A stretch of 64,000 nucleotides of DNA from Mesorhabditis belari (GCA_958450365.1 CAUEEP010000741.1:938001-1002000), one strand, 5' to 3'. Positions 11,456 to 24,374 are shown, counted from the stretch's first letter. Made by a program: numbers and translations. The notes: a model not told the origin generated them from the letters alone.

Positions 11456-12002
11456 ATTGGGTTGGCGGAAAAGTCCTTTCGGATTTTTTGGGAGAGTACC
11501 TTAAATTTGTCCAATTGAGAAATTTCCTTCACGAAATCGTTGAACCAATTCTGGATAGTTCGGTCGGTCACGGAAATCAGGTCCATAAACGTCAGTAATC
11601 TCTCCGATGAGCCTGTACGTATTGAGTTTTCGGTTGAATTTATAAAATTTCCCATTCAACTTACACGACATCCTGAAACCAACAACATAAAATAAAAACA
11701 AAAAAAAAAAAAAAAAAAAACAAAAGCGGGAAAAAAACGAGGGTCCTCGTTCACTTCCACCGGGGCGGCAAATTTTCTCATTTTAAATCTGAACTTCTGG
11801 GGTACGCCTGGATCACGAAACAATTTTTACATTTCGCACGGAACTAACGAAACTAAAAATCATTTCGGCCCTGCCGCCCTTATAAAATACTTAAAAATTT
11901 AGAATATACCAAAATTTTACTAATCATCCTCTTAATTCACTTTAGATACAAAATCAAATTAATTTGGCTACTCTCCCAATCCAAGATTCTTCATCAACCC
12001 AA
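11456..12002 (-). mobile_element. Truncated mariner-like element
   Basis: The left end is ATTGGGTTGGCGGAAAAGTC, a typical mariner terminus; the right end is CAACCCAATAG near 12,000. On the minus strand, fragments in different frames match the N-terminal helix-turn-helix part of mariner transposase (NWFNDFVKE). An A run at 11,701-11,720 and frameshifts lie inside. No catalytic DDE/D part is present. Confidence 0.6.
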
Positions 12003-12569
12003 TAGCTAAATTGCTTCGTCAAAGTTTTACGATTTTTGGTTACCCTCTTCTTGCCCCTTGAAAACCTTCAAACAAAAGTTTTCCCAATCTTCCAAAAAGT
12101 TATTTTACAGATCTTTTCAATCTTTCAATACTGAAACCGCAAATAAATTGGCTGATCTATCGCTTTTAAAATGGGCAATGAAAATTGTCGACAAGATTTT
12201 CCGGTCAATCCAATATAAAAAAGCGTATGCATGTTATTTTTAGAAAAGGCATAGTCATTGAACAAAAACTATGTGATTAACGCAAATAGAGGCTAGAATG
12301 ACTTTCAAAAAAATTCAGGATGACCGGTTTTATACCTATATAAATACTTTATTTAGAAAGAAATAAAGTGCGAAAACGACATGAAAAATGTACCAGACAA
12401 AAGATCACAAAGGCACTTAAAATGCAACGAAGTAGCCTTTAAAAATCAGGACACGGTGGAGACTCAAACGCAACTTGTCGGAAAGGGTATTCCAAACTTT
12501 AATCACACGATTTATAAAAAAGCTCTAGAGGATTTAGAGAAAGCAGCAGACTCGGGATGCAAGATAAAG

Positions 12570-13153
12570 AGCCACGCCTAGTCGCGAAAAGCCTCGAATT
12601 TAGCCGAAAAAAATTTTTTAAAAGAGGGTTTTGATGTTTTCCTTTCATTAGGTTGCGTCCAGTTATAATGGCACGCGTTTTGAGGGCTTATTCCAAATAT
12701 TTCTGCAAGTTCACGTGTAGTTTGTCGAGGATCAATTCTCGATCGCCTGTTTAAGTACTGCATTGTCGATCGATCTTAGGAGGCCGGTGGTCCTCATCTC
12801 CCAAAAATTTATTTCCTTCTCGAAATCGTTGAAACCATCGCCGACACTGGCTTTCCAAAATAGCCTCTTCCAAAATACTTTCCAAAGGTCTCGATGAGAT
12901 TCAGCGGTATTTTTGCCCAATTTGAAGTCATACCAAAGACTGGCACGAGACGAAACTTGTGTCGTTCACAGAAATTAAATCTAAACACAGAAATTAAATC
13001 AAAAATTGGTTTGACGTCAAAAACACGAAAAGTTGTAATAAAATAAGAAATCCTGAACAGCATATAGAAAATTGAGTTTGATAAAATTGTAAAGCTCTAA
13101 GGAATGCTGTTCAAGTTGTTCAAGAGCAGGCGTGCCTTCATAACTGGACAACC
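12570..13153 (-). mobile_element. Second truncated mariner-like element
   Basis: The end is TATTGGGTTGTCCAGTTATG on the minus strand, starting at about 13,153 and reading inward. Transposase pieces follow in three frames at 12,990-12,590: KLGKNTAESHRDL-like, GFNDFEKE, then DPRQTTRELAEIFGIS, the mariner N-terminal DNA-binding domain. The catalytic domain and the other end are missing. It interrupts or abuts the LINE relic to its right. Confidence 0.6.
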
Positions 13154-14190
13154 CAATACAATTTTAAAGCACTCAACCAAATCTATGATAAGACGGCGCT
13201 CTTCTAAGGTTTTAAGTGAGAAAAGTCTCAATCTATGTTTATATCTGACGGATAAGTAGTTAGCAAAATTAATTTTGAATAGTGCTATTCGAGTAAAGTT
13301 TTTCTGAACCTTTTCAATTTTGTCGCTTAGGGATTTAGAAATAGGTGACCAAATTAAAGAAGCATACTCGAGGATTGGGCGAACGTAGATAATAAAGCAT
13401 TTCCTATATATTAGGGTGGTGCAAAAGAAGCTGCCGATTTGACGGTAAATTTAAAAAAAAGATGACGTTCGATGGTGACATGATCACAATGGAATATTTT
13501 CGCAAGATCTCGAGCAGATTGGCATGGATCGGCCTGAATAGCGTCCCTCAGCTTGGCTTCGTTCACAACTTCTGGCCTCGAACCGTGCTCGTAATCTTCC
13601 AAAGTCTCGTCTGCCTCTCGGAATCGTTGAAACCAAGTCTGACACTGCCTGGCAGCAAACTGCCATCTCCCAAAAGCAGCAAGAGAGAACGATGCGATTT
13701 GGCAGCAGACTTTCCAATTTTGAAGTTAAACAGTAATGCTGCTCGTAGCACAAACTTTTGCTCCACCATGATCTAAATAAAAACTATAAGCATTTTTAAA
13801 TAAAATAAACAACAACTAAAAAATTCAAATGTCGAAATAAATAGCAAACAAATATGCGAACAAAACATAAAAAAATAATGCCAGTTAGCATCGCTCGCTT
13901 CTAATAAATGAGAGCGGATACCCATCAGCAATTTCTTTTGCACCACCCTAATATATTAATATCGGGTATGCAAATAGATCTAAGAATTTTGCCTGCACAC
14001 AAAAGGACGCCTTCTTAAATCATTTTTCTAAGTGTGTAGAGAAATTTAGATAAGGTGATATGTAGACTCCTAAATCGTGAAGAGATTCAGTCGGTCGTCT
14101 GTATGGACTTTATTGCGGCATCACCAATACTTAAGGGGACTTTATTTTACCTGTACTAAAATGAATAGATTTTGGAGTGAGAAAGTTCCA
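13154..14190 (-). mobile_element. Non-LTR retrotransposon (LINE) relic, reverse transcriptase C-terminal part
   Basis: Reading the minus strand, 13,410-13,154 encodes YVRPILEYASLIWSP, then KIEKVQKNFTRI and LEERRLIIDLVECFKIV. This is the conserved C-terminal signature of CR1/jockey-type LINE reverse transcriptases. Upstream, at 14,190-13,952, decayed frames contain a DLGVYISPYLNF-like motif, the block just before it in the same family. The two parts are split by the mariner MITE at 13,411-13,951. Stops and frameshifts make it inactive. Confidence 0.75.
13411..13951 (-). mobile_element. Mariner MITE keeping only the DNA-binding part of transposase
   Basis: Terminal repeats TTAGGGTGGTGCAAAAGAA on both ends are flanked by TA. 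Inside, on the minus strand, pieces of the mariner N-terminal domain follow in order: MVEQKFVLRAALLFNFKIGK, then an AAKSHRS region, EDYEHGSRPEVV, and ADPCQSARDLAKIF. Frameshifts separate them. The whole DDE/D catalytic domain is deleted. It sits inside the LINE relic, so it inserted later. Confidence 0.85.
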
Positions 14191-15660
14191 AACCCCAAAT
14201 ATTGGACCAATTTCAACGTTGAAATCAACAAATTTCAACCAAAAAATTCAGGATGACAGGTTTTACCAGCGATAAAGGTCTACATTCCGAACAGTTTCAT
14301 TCCATTGGCGAAGGACGCTTTTCCACGATAATTTGAGGCTTTTATTAAAATTGACCCCATTTTTTAGGGGCTGCTGTGCTCAAACGCAGGAAATGAGCTC
14401 ACCTAAAAGTTGCATTGAAAAGAAACTCATTCGAGAAATTTGAATCATCTGAAAACTTAGTGGTTTAGATTTGACGTTTCGAATTCAATTCAAAATCACT
14501 TGGACGGTTATTTCCAGATGTTGAGCGCGTTTCAAAATGCGATGTGCCTTACGCATCCAAATTCAAGTCTCAAAGCGGGAATTTCTGGCTCATAGAACAA
14601 TAGATTGTGACAACAGATTGACTCGTTTTTCATCGAAAGCCCAAACTGATTATATCTAAGCGAGGCCTTTGTGGCTGCAGAAAGAATAGATACAACTCTT
14701 GATTCTTTATTTCAGGTTTGATACTTGGCTGAATATTTTAACTGGTGATTTAGCCTACTGGCAAAACTGCATAAAGATGGGTCAATAGGGAGGCCCGGAT
14801 CATCGACAAATGGCTGCGATGTTGGTGCAAATATTTCGAGCACCTCGATTTCCTACACCGGAGTGAGACAATACATCAAAAATGAGTACTGTAAAAAGAT
14901 TTCTATAAGTGTGTCTTAGGACATCCTCCCGCGTAATATTGGGCTGAACCTTAAAAGGTTTTGTTGTTAAACTGCTCAACTTTGAAGCTGAGCTGAGTAA
15001 TATGTGAAACATATCCCGAACAACAAACTCTGTTGAATTCAGCTGCCGCACGCAAGGCGGGGCATCATACAACACTAGGGAGCACTCCACCTATCCATAT
15101 CTCAGCCATTAGAAGTGACGGTCTTCTTCACTGTGATCATGATTGCAGAGGTCGTGCAAATTAAAACCAAAGCTTCTATACAAGTGGGGCTGGTGGTCCT
15201 ACCCTAAATTTTATCAAATCCTTTAGCTGATGTATAAGTGACTGGTCTTGTAGCTCTTTGTATGTCAGAATCGAAAATTCATCGTGCCACCTGAAAAGGG
15301 GTTTGTTTTTTTCTTTCAAAGAAAACTAATTTTTAGAATTTTAAGACGAATAAACTACATCCAGTCAAGCAAAGCGAGTACTTGATGTGGTCGGCGTGCC
15401 AGAAGATCATTATGATCATATGTTTAGACTAAGTCTTACGTAAAAATATAAGTTTTTAAACTTGTAATAGTTTTGGAGTCGATTTATTGTATGGAAAAAT
15501 TGGAGCACCGATATTATGTTTCAAGAATCTGACCTTGTGTTGGATTTAAAGTCTAGAGAAGGACGCCCTGAGCCATGATCAATTCAGTGCGTGAGAGATC
15601 ATTTTAGAAGCCAATTGATACCATTTAATGTTTTTGATGGTTTTTTTGGTACACTATCTT
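14191..15660. other. Intergenic, no supported gene
   Basis: A 96-aa minus ORF (14,800-15,090) has no recognised domain. At about 15,360-15,440 a plus-strand open stretch contains VVGVPEDHYDHM, perhaps an exon of the kinase relic just downstream, but I cannot join it. Confidence 0.4.
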
Positions 15661-15664
15661 CTGT

Positions 15665-15800
15665 AGAAAATGCCTTGAACTCTTGTAGCTAATCTGAAAG
15701 ATCTCTTTGGAAAATACTTCTTTACCGTGAATCCGGCAATGAGGCCAACTGCAGCCGAATGTTTGGATCATCCATAATATTTACACCTCATGAATGTAAG
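15665..15800 (+). pseudogene. Protein kinase C-terminal lobe fragment
   Basis: Plus-strand translation gives LKDLFGKYFFTVNPAMRPTA, then AECLDHP, a TAA stop, and YLHLMN before a GTAAGT donor. NPxxRPTAxECLxHPYL is the subdomain XI signature of Ser/Thr kinases of the MAPK/CDK type. The extra TAA breaks the motif between HP and YL, so this piece is non-functional as read. No ATP-binding or HRD part was recognised nearby. Confidence 0.55.
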
Positions 15801-18310
15801 TGCAAACTATGCAGCCAGGTAACATTCTTGTAAGCATTGTTTTTCTCACGAATTAAATTCTTGAAATAAAATAAGAATAGTCATGAAAGTACCGAAGTTT
15901 TAAAACAAGCGGAAACGGAAAACTTAAGCAAATCCTTTGCTTTTCTCTTTGCATCAATCAAAAGCTTAATATTCAGCAGAAACTTCCTCCCATACAATTG
16001 CTGGAAAACAATTTTAAAGTGAGAAGAATGAAAGGGATCGGCACCTTTTCGAGGATTATTTGGTGAAGTTTTCAAGACGATTTTAACGGAATTTCTGTAT
16101 TGGGGGGGGGGGGGTGAAAATGAAATATAATGAAAAACTTTGAGTTTGCAGTAAAGTTTCTAAACAAGCAAATGGGAATGCAAGAAAAAAAAAAACAAAA
16201 AACAAGAAAATTAAGACCCAGATGTTTTAGTAAGAACATAAAAGATACATGGAAATAGATTAAATGTCTATTTCAAAAAATTGTTGTCATTCAAAGATTC
16301 TCTAGTCAACTGATAATTTTAATGAAGAAATGGTAAAAATTTTGTTAATTCCCAACAACAATGATCTTTAGCCTTAAAGCTAATCGCTGAAAATTCTTTC
16401 CACCAATCTTTCACAATCGATCATTTTAAAAGTTTCCAAATCTATGTTGAACGTTAAATTGTCGTTTTTCAAAGGATAAAAAGAACTGCTTTTTCTTGAG
16501 AGCTTGGTTGCTATTTTCTTTAATAGGTTGTAAAAGTTTAAAGAAAGTATGCTCAATTATCGTTCGCCTTTTCCAAGGTAGTAGTTTGGGGTATCATGAT
16601 TGTGAACTTTCGCGATCGTAGATTTGGGGGAGTTAGGGGTTGATCCATAAAATACAATGCTACGGCACCTTCATACCCCTGGATTTAAATCGAAATCCTT
16701 GGGGCTTGGGTGCCCCATGACCTTTTAATAACCCTCTTGGTAGAAGTAAGGCAGCACGCCTCAGGACCAGTGCTGGTCATTTCTTAATGCAAAAGGGAAT
16801 CTTTTTCTTCTCGAATTGTGATAGGAGATGAGAAATGGGTTTTATCTGGTGAACTTTCAGAGATGAAGTGGTATTCGGTGGGGGCCAAAGTGAGAAACCC
16901 GAAAGTGACCCCAAGCCCGATTTGCATCAGAAGAATTTTATGCTCTGCGTTTTGTGGAATATGAAGGGGAGTGATGTACTGGGAGTTGCTGGATAGCAAG
17001 ACGACCTTTAACGCAATTGGGGCCATAGGAACAGTTGGGGAAAAGGTGAATGAATCCCTGAAGAAGAATAGGCCCTCCAAGTCAAAGATCGTTCTCATCC
17101 ACGAACGCACCCTCATGTTGCAAAACCGACTCGCTCTAAAAATAAATAGTCTTGTTTGGGAACTTTTGGCGCATTCTGGCAAGAAAGTCTGGGCCAGCCC
17201 CTTGATACTACTTGTTCCGGATCACCAGTAATGCAGAACTCCGCGGGAGAACACTTTGATTCGGAAAAGTTAGCTAGTCAAAAATCTGCTTTGAAAGTTT
17301 TTCGGCAGATTCAAAACAAAACTCGGACTACGAAAGAGAATCCGCAAATTGCCTGTAAAATGGGCAGTGAAGTCGTCAATAATAATGGAAATTATTTGGA
17401 ATGAATTTATGGTTTTATTTTCAATAAATTTTGTCTCAAAGCTCCCGCAGTTTTCAATCTCACCAATCCAATATAATGAAAGTATTAAATAGATAGAACC
17501 TACCAGATTTTGCATGGGCGATCAATGCGAGTCGGAGGTCGAAATTGGTGAATAAATATTGGGATTATTGGCAAAGTAAGTAGTTATTGTACATTATACT
17601 TTACATATTGCGATTTCCTTTAAAAAAATTGGGGTTTTTATAACAGTCTAACTCTAAATACTGGTCTAAGATAGGTTGAGATCGATCATTGACTCTGTTC
17701 CCTAGAAGGTTTGGAACTCCAGCGGATACGGAGTCATAGCATTTCTATAGTCTAAACTTAAGACAAATCTTTTTAAGCATTTAACTAAACGCAATAATTT
17801 AGAGAAGACATCCCAGGAGGTGATTTGCAAACAAACTGAATTCACAAAGTTATAGCCAAGAAAGCTTGCTGGGATGAGTTTCTCGCCGGTTACCATTGGT
17901 GCTTTATTACTGAACAGGTATTGTTTTGCGCATCTTGTAAAGGCCATATATAGGTACTTCAAAAAAATAAACATTTATCCCAGATTCAACTCGATCCAAG
18001 AAACTCAAAACCAAGTTCAATTTGAAGTTGACCTTTTCTTCCGTGTTCAATTTCTTTTTGCCATTCGAGGGCTAGTTGGAAGAGTGTCGGATACCATCTC
18101 ACCCTCTTAGCGGGATATCAAATCGAATATATGGGTTTTCGTCCTGATGCTTAAGTCAGATTTGATGAAACTAAAATTATATTTTAAAAAAACTTTGGGA
18201 TTGGATTATTTTCTAAAATATGCACCGAAAAGCCAGTACGCCAAAAAAGCTGGTTTTTGAAAAATAAAACAGTGGGATGACTATAACATGATTAGTTTGA
18301 GTTTATAATA
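15801..18310. other. Intergenic, no supported gene
   Basis: G13-type run at about 16,101-16,115. ORFs at 16,784-17,182 (minus), 16,971-17,404 (plus) and 17,702-17,974 (minus) overlap one another and show no domain, signal peptide or convincing splice sites. Confidence 0.5.
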
Positions 18311-18311
18311 T

Positions 18312-18925
18312 ACAGAGGGACGCAAAAGTTCTTGCAGACTTTTTATAAAGGAACAGTTTGACTCGAAAGCTTTTGAAAACGGAAAACACGTTTTTTTTGG
18401 AAAACTAACGGCGGATTATGAAAATTCAGATATTTTTACCCCCAACCATACTCCCTTACACAAAAGTCGCAACTCTAAACAACTTTTTGATGAGGATGTT
18501 TAAAGGTTGTCACAGCACTTTTTTTGCTTTTGAGATTTGGGTGCCTTTCAAAAATCGCTTGAAAATCTTTCTAGTTTTGAAGATATAGCAAAAGTTTGGT
18601 GTCTCAGGGTTTGTTTTCAAGAAAAAACTTTAGCTTCGATCTCAGTCAGGTTAGTTTGTGCTTTTGGGAAAGGAATTTTTATTCTGTAAAGTTTAAGTCA
18701 ACTTTGGCAAAAATTTTCAGTGACTCAGACTGAGATATAAAAAATCCTAGTCAAAAAGTTGTTGAGAGTTTGGAATCTTTTTATGAAAAATGGGCCATTG
18801 GGGTAAAAATACCTGAATTTTTAGAATCCAATGCTAGTTTTCCGAAATTCACCTATATTTTAGAAGTCAAAAAATTACTGCTACAGAAAAAGTGCAAGGG
18901 ACTTTTGAGTCACTTCGTAGTGTAA
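18312..18925. mobile_element. Tc1/mariner-type MITE
   Basis: Imperfect inverted ends ACAGAGGGACGCAAAAGTTC (left) and, reversed, ACGAAGTGACTCAAAAGTCC (right), each followed by a CTTGCA(G)ACTTTTT-like block. The ends lie next to TA. About 610 bp, with no coding capacity. Confidence 0.5.
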
Positions 18926-19253
18926 TAGGATCCGGCACCTCGGCTGAATGAGTTGGGCACGACGCATAGTTAGCTTTTAAAATTAACCAATAGAATAGCC
19001 AACTTATTGTTCAGAGATTATGATTTTGGTTAAAGACTCTCTCGGAAAATTGCTCTCATAAAATTTCAACTCCATTCTCACGGACTCCAAATTGTTCTGT
19101 CCAAAGAAAGCGTCAAAAAATTTTTCGCTCTAAATGGTTCCGTCGAATTGTTCCCAGTCTAACAGCAGCTTTCTTGTTGAATGATTTGGAGCCGGCGCAT
19201 ACCTTAAACTTTAACTCATTTTTCCATTTTAAAAGAAAAAAAAATTAATTTTT

Positions 19254-19342
19254 TTCGAGAGGGACCGAACCCGTGACCCCTCTTTTTACACTTTCGTTTG
19301 AGAGACGCGCGTCTAACCACTCGGCCATCTGCGCGCCGGGGA
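19254..19342 (-). pseudogene. tRNA(Ser/Leu)-like sequence
   Basis: On the minus strand, GCGCAGATGGCCGAGTGGTT matches the A box and D arm of class II tRNAs, and CACGGGTTCGGTCCC the B box and T arm, about 50 bp apart, long enough for a variable arm. The acceptor ends do not pair well. It is more likely a tRNA pseudogene or SINE head than a working tRNA. Confidence 0.5.
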
Positions 19343-19561
19343 GGAGCTAGGGCAACATTAAATGTTTGGTTTTGCAGTTTTTTAAATTTTTTAAAAAAGG
19401 ACTCCGATGAAATCTTCGGGATCTTTGGGAGGCGGAGCAGGGAAGCCAAATTTCCCATCGAACAAAAAGTAAGTGGGTTCCGAATTTCGCCCTGGGCGTC
19501 GAGGTAGGTACCTGTGATGGACGGATTTGGATTTGATCGCCCGACGCTTCCCTTTTATATA

Positions 19562-21208
19562 CAGTGTGTTTCAAATTTTAAACGCACCCCTCTAAAAATA
19601 GCGTAGTTCTTGTATTTCTGATCCAATTTCTACAACTATTAATCTTTTTTCTATTAGAAAGAGCATGTCTTAAAACCCAAATAACACGAAAAATAAGCAT
19701 ACTGTAAAAAACAAAAATTTTCAAAATAGAAACTTTTTGCTAAATCAACCGTTTCAAATTCTTAAACGGCCCTGCCCTTGCTGTTGTTATTTGAAATTTT
19801 CGTTTTGTTGAGCATATTTTTTTATTAAATTTATAATTTTTATATTAATTTCCAGATAAATGGCACACGGAAAGCTGCTCACGGATTATGAGAAAGGCCA
19901 GATTGGATGCCCGTTTGAGGATTACACCCCAATGGGGAAAATCGCAAAAAATTTGGGCCGATCCGACTCGGCCGTGCGAAATTATATAAAGTCCGAGTTC
20001 GTTTCTGCACCAAAGAAGCTAGGACCAAAACCAAAGCTGACACCGCGAGCTAGACGCCATATTGTGAACAAAATCCACGGAAAAATGATCAATGTGAAGT
20101 GAAAACGGAACTGAAAATGGACGCTTCTGAAGACGACATAATTTGGCGAGCTGTCACGAAAAATCCACATATCGATTGACAATTATTTGAACATGCAACC
20201 GGTCGGGAAGCTCTTGGTAATGTAAGAGTTCTGATTGGAGTTCCTCGCCGGGTCTGACATGAATCAGGATTGGTCTATGGTTAGAAAGCCGCTTATGTTT
20301 TCTTATTTTTTTGCGTTTAGGTGATTCTTTCCGGATGGGAAGAATGTTTTGAATTGGGATAGCCCCGATGGCGTTGGCTACTCATTGGAGGGATCCTCGA
20401 CGTGATCCGATGGCAGGCTTCTGACACCTCGAAACTTCTGGCGGTGGTTCTGTCATTGTTTGGGTCGTAGCGCTTTTGTGCTAATGGAAACGCTCTCGCT
20501 CTGAAGAGAGTTCCCATCTGATATCACCAGGCGGAGGCCCTTTGAAAATTGCTTGTCGCTGTTTTCGCAGTTCTAAATCAAAACCGTTCCCGATTTGTTT
20601 CAATAGGACAACGCGCTTGCCCATCGAGTCGGAGATACCCGAGATTGGCTGAAAAAACAGTTTGGCGCTGTATTGGTAATTTTTGACCTGGTTTCGCAGG
20701 CCAGGCCCCTGACCTGGGTCCAATAGAAAATTTATGGGGAATACTTTGTTCGAGCTTTCGTTCACAAGAATCATCGTCAGTTTCAAGAAGACGTTTTTAC
20801 ACTTAAGCAGCACTTTTCTGGGCCTCTGGAGCGATCTCGACGTCCTTCCGGTTTCTTCGCAAAGAAAACTGATCAATCTGTCGCCAGACCGGATTTTTCT
20901 GGGCAATTAATCGTTCTGTTGCGGGTACGGGTTAGTTAGTTTTGATTTTTTACCTTTGATTTTTTATTTGTGTCGATAAATAAAAATATTTTCATAGTGC
21001 GTTTAAGAATTTGAAACGGTTGATTTAGCAAAAAGCCTCTATTTTGAAAATTCTTGCTTTTAAGAAAAGAAAGTGCTTATTTTCGTGTGTTATTTAGGTT
21101 TTCAGACATGCTCTTTTAATAGAAAAAGTATTGAGCTAGTTTTAGAGGTATTTCAGAAAATGTAAAATTAAGTTGTTTTGTATGGGTCAGTTTAAGAATT
21201 TGAAAACG
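19562..21208 (+). mobile_element. Tc3-like DNA transposon with long terminal repeats (inactive)
   Basis: The left end CAGTGTGTTTCAAATTTTAA begins a roughly 220-bp inverted repeat whose inner edge (TTTTTGCTAAATCAACCGTT) reappears reversed at about 21,000-21,045. The right end finishes near 21,208. Tc3 of nematodes also has long inverted repeats. A degenerate transposase lies between. Confidence 0.8.
19860..20780 (+). pseudogene. Tc3-like transposase pseudogene
   Basis: The first 80 codons are open and begin MAHGKLLTDYEKGQI, with the SxxAVRNYIK helix-turn-helix and a KLGPKPKLTPRARR linker typical of Tc1/Tc3 transposases. After the TGA, decayed frames give NLDSPDG and YYWRDPRRDP (second catalytic block) and DLGPIENLWG (the DxNPIENLWG block). 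Stops and frameshifts disable it. Active enzymes of this family cut and paste at TA sites. Confidence 0.8.
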
Positions 21209-21209
21209 C

Positions 21210-23720
21210 ATCAGGCAGGAATGAGATAAAAACACTTAACCTATTTTGGTGAAAAGAGAGATTATGGTAACTTTCAGAAGCGTATCTTTTACAAAGCACG
21301 TCGATCAAGAGAAATGCAGTTTAATCAATTTTTGAAAACTTATTTTTAGATCGAACGTTGCATTATCTGATTTGGATTCTTTACATGATATTTGGGGCAT
21401 TGGTTTTCATGAGTTAATTTTTGCGGATTTCCTTCAAGAACGCCTTTCCACTCAATTCCATCTGAATTTTGTTATCTGAATTATTTATTTAAGGTATTGA
21501 ATGCTCAAAATCCAGCTCTGGCTCTTGATGAAAATCTTGTGCTGGCTAATGAAGAAATTTAGACCCTGATTCGTGGCGTGTGATCTCCCGGAAAATGTTG
21601 CTTTAGAGGCTCCAATGATCGCAGGTGTCGCGTAGTCCTTTCCATCATTTATTGCTAAACTTTAACTGTGCCAGTAAAATGACTGAAGAAACCTTTTGCT
21701 AAAGCGAGAAATCCTTTAGCCACTTCAAAGGATTTTTCTCCTTCCTGTTTGTTCAAAGAAGTGGAAAAGTAACGAGTAATCCAGCTCGCCTGAAAATATA
21801 AGCTTTGAGCGATAACTAAACATTTGCGAGCTCATTAGCCATAAAAATGTGAATTCCAGCATAGTATTTTTTCTCCTCTAATAAACGTTTTTTTTCCTCG
21901 ATCAACTTTGGACACTCCAGTCCCAGCCTCATTTCCTGATATTTCTACGCTTGGGATACCAAAGGAAGAAGACATTAAGGACTATCTCTTGGTATATTAA
22001 ACATAGAAATATCTTGGAAAAATGGGGTTGAAAACGAAGCGCCCAAAGTTGGCTGAGGGGAACGTTTATGAGAGGAAATACGGTAGGCATTCAAAAGTTT
22101 CAGAAGCCTAAAAATACCCGCAGCTCTAGCGCACTGGGCGTTGTCCTTCCATTGTTGGGTGATGTCCTCGCAAAAGCACCTAACTAAAAAAAAGAATTCA
22201 ACGAATATCATAACACACAAACCGATTTTTTGTAGTACCTTGAACACGTGATTCATTCGCTCTTCTCGATCCTCTAGACACCTATAACGCTGACAAAAAG
22301 TTTATTATTATGTTTCTTTGAATGGAGTCTTCAAAATTAAAGTTAGCAGTAGCTGAATGAAGTCTTAACCGGCGGTTGTTCGCAAACCCGTCATATTAGG
22401 CAGAGCCAGATCCAGATCAGCTTTTCTATCTGGTTTACAAAAAGTACCTACTACCTACCTACCTACTAGTACCTACTTTTGTAAAACTCCTCGTCTCCTG
22501 GGTGATCGATGCATTTTCCCAGTCAACAGCTTCTCCCAAGCCAGGAGCTTTTTCTTTTTGCTTCAATATGAAGGCGCTCAAAAAATTTTCATTACTGAAT
22601 CGAAATTTTGACTGTTTCTGAACAGAAATCTAAAATCAGTCAAACCTTGCCATTTTTGGTTTCATCGGATTGCAAGTGATGCTAATATAGATATCGTTTA
22701 ATTCATTGGGAGCTATTTGAGACAGAAATCTATTCATTGCCTCCTTTGAATGTACTTTTTCGTGTACAATTTCATATTCAGTTTCCATCTGAAAAAGCCT
22801 CTTTTAGAAAATTTTTTTAAGAATAAATATGGCATATAAAACAAAACGACAGAAGAAGCAAGAATTCTCCTTGAAATCTCATTTTTGAGGGATGACTTTC
22901 AATTCAGGATTCTTTAAAATCTTCTTATCTAATCGCACAGGAATACTGGCTTACTCATTGATTTTCTTCGTGATTCAGTGACTTTTAGGTGAAAGTTAAT
23001 TCCCTCTGATCCTATTTCATTTTTGTTGATTTTCCTCGAAGAAAAAAAGACGACTTTTGCTGAAAATGCCGTGTTTCTAGTGGATGAGATGCTACTTGTT
23101 TTCTATGATGACTTCCTTGGGGTTTGCTCGACAGCCAGGATACCTGGAATGAATTGACGGTAAATATAAAAATTAGTCATGATTTGTACTTCATGAAAGC
23201 TTATCAGCAGCCACTCCATATTTCAGTAGGATTCCTGATCGAAACGGACACGTTGTACTTGAGATAATCTCCCACACCTTAATTTTTTTCTTATTGTACT
23301 TTTATTCTTTTCGAAAATTCGTATTAATTTGACATGAAATACAAGTTTCCTTTATTCACTCTTTTCTTTATTTTCGTTCAAAATGCAGAAAGAAAAGTGG
23401 GATCTTGGAAGAGATCTTGAAAAGAATCATTCTCCCACAGTGCAAAGGTTGCTTTTTTCCTAACTCAAAGCAAGTCTTTGCAAAGCAAATTCCTTCTAAA
23501 ATTACATTGTTTTGGTTTTTGGTAGCAAAGGAAGTGAGTTCTGTAGGTGTCCGTGGAAATAAAATTTAACAGAATGTTTGACAGTTAGCAACTGGAATTC
23601 GGCTCTTTTCGACATTACAAATTCCAGTGGATCGTCACTAAACATAAAACCCAATTTGACTCAAAATTAAGTTTTATTAGCGTCAGCTTTAACCTGTTTA
23701 CCCTATTTTTATAGTCTATG
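21210..23720. other. Intergenic with unassigned exon-like scraps
   Basis: At 21,352-21,480 the plus strand reads SNVALSDLDSLHDIWGIGF, which looks coding but is isolated. At 23,050-23,150 there is NAVFLVDEMLLVFYDDFLG. A 93-aa minus ORF (21,975-22,256) begins with a hydrophobic stretch. I cannot link these into a gene. ACCTACT microsatellite at 22,446-22,485. Confidence 0.4.
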
Positions 23721-23729
23721 CCTTCATTT

Positions 23730-24372
23730 ATTTGAGCGAAGAAAAGAACGACAAAAACCAGACTCAGTTGTAAATTGAACAACATTTTGTTCCGATTCAT
23801 CGATCCAATTCGAGTGGTCATCCGAGATAAAAATACGAACTTTGAGAGTCAAAGAAAGTTGGATATCTTTCCTACCTTCTTCTTCTTCGCTTTCTTTCTC
23901 TACGAAATCAACCACTTCATCCAAAATGTAATGAAAGTGGTACAAACATGGTTGAATAGAATAACAATAGAATTAGTGATTTCGATTCTCAACTAACCAA
24001 TCAATAAGTAGAGAGTTAAAAATAATGTAAAGAATGACCTATTGATAACCAATTGTTAAGTGAATGAGAAGCTTGATCAGTTAGGTGGTTATTTTAGTAA
24101 GAATAAAGATTAATTGAGGTCTTTGTGATGATCAATCATAAGAAATATCCTAGAGTTGGATCTTTTCGATCTCCACATATAAATTCGAGTGACACATTTT
24201 TAGTCAAAAGGTACACATTGACCTTTTTGCAATGATTTCTAGCGGGTGCAAAAACTTCCAATTTGTAATATACAATTTCTTTATTCCAAATATTGATTCA
24301 AGGTTTTTTCACTTGAAAAATGCTCCAAGATCCATATATTTTCCTTGGATTTGAATTCTTTCGGAGCTGAGC
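23730..24372 (+). pseudogene. Orphan copy of the Srh receptor promoter and first codons
   Basis: This repeats the sequence upstream of the receptor gene at 36,695, including GATCAATCATAAGAAATATC, the GGTACACATTGACCTTTTTG block and TTTCTAGCGGGTGCAAAA. It continues into the start codon at 24,320 (MLQDPYIFLGFEFF), then hits TGA after about 16 codons. No later receptor exons follow, so it is a truncated duplicate. Confidence 0.75.
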
Positions 24373-24374
24373 CT

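Noticed and set aside
14800..15090. 96-aa minus ORF as another LINE fragment
   Set aside because: It has no clear reverse-transcriptase motif; only a vague LVLY pattern.
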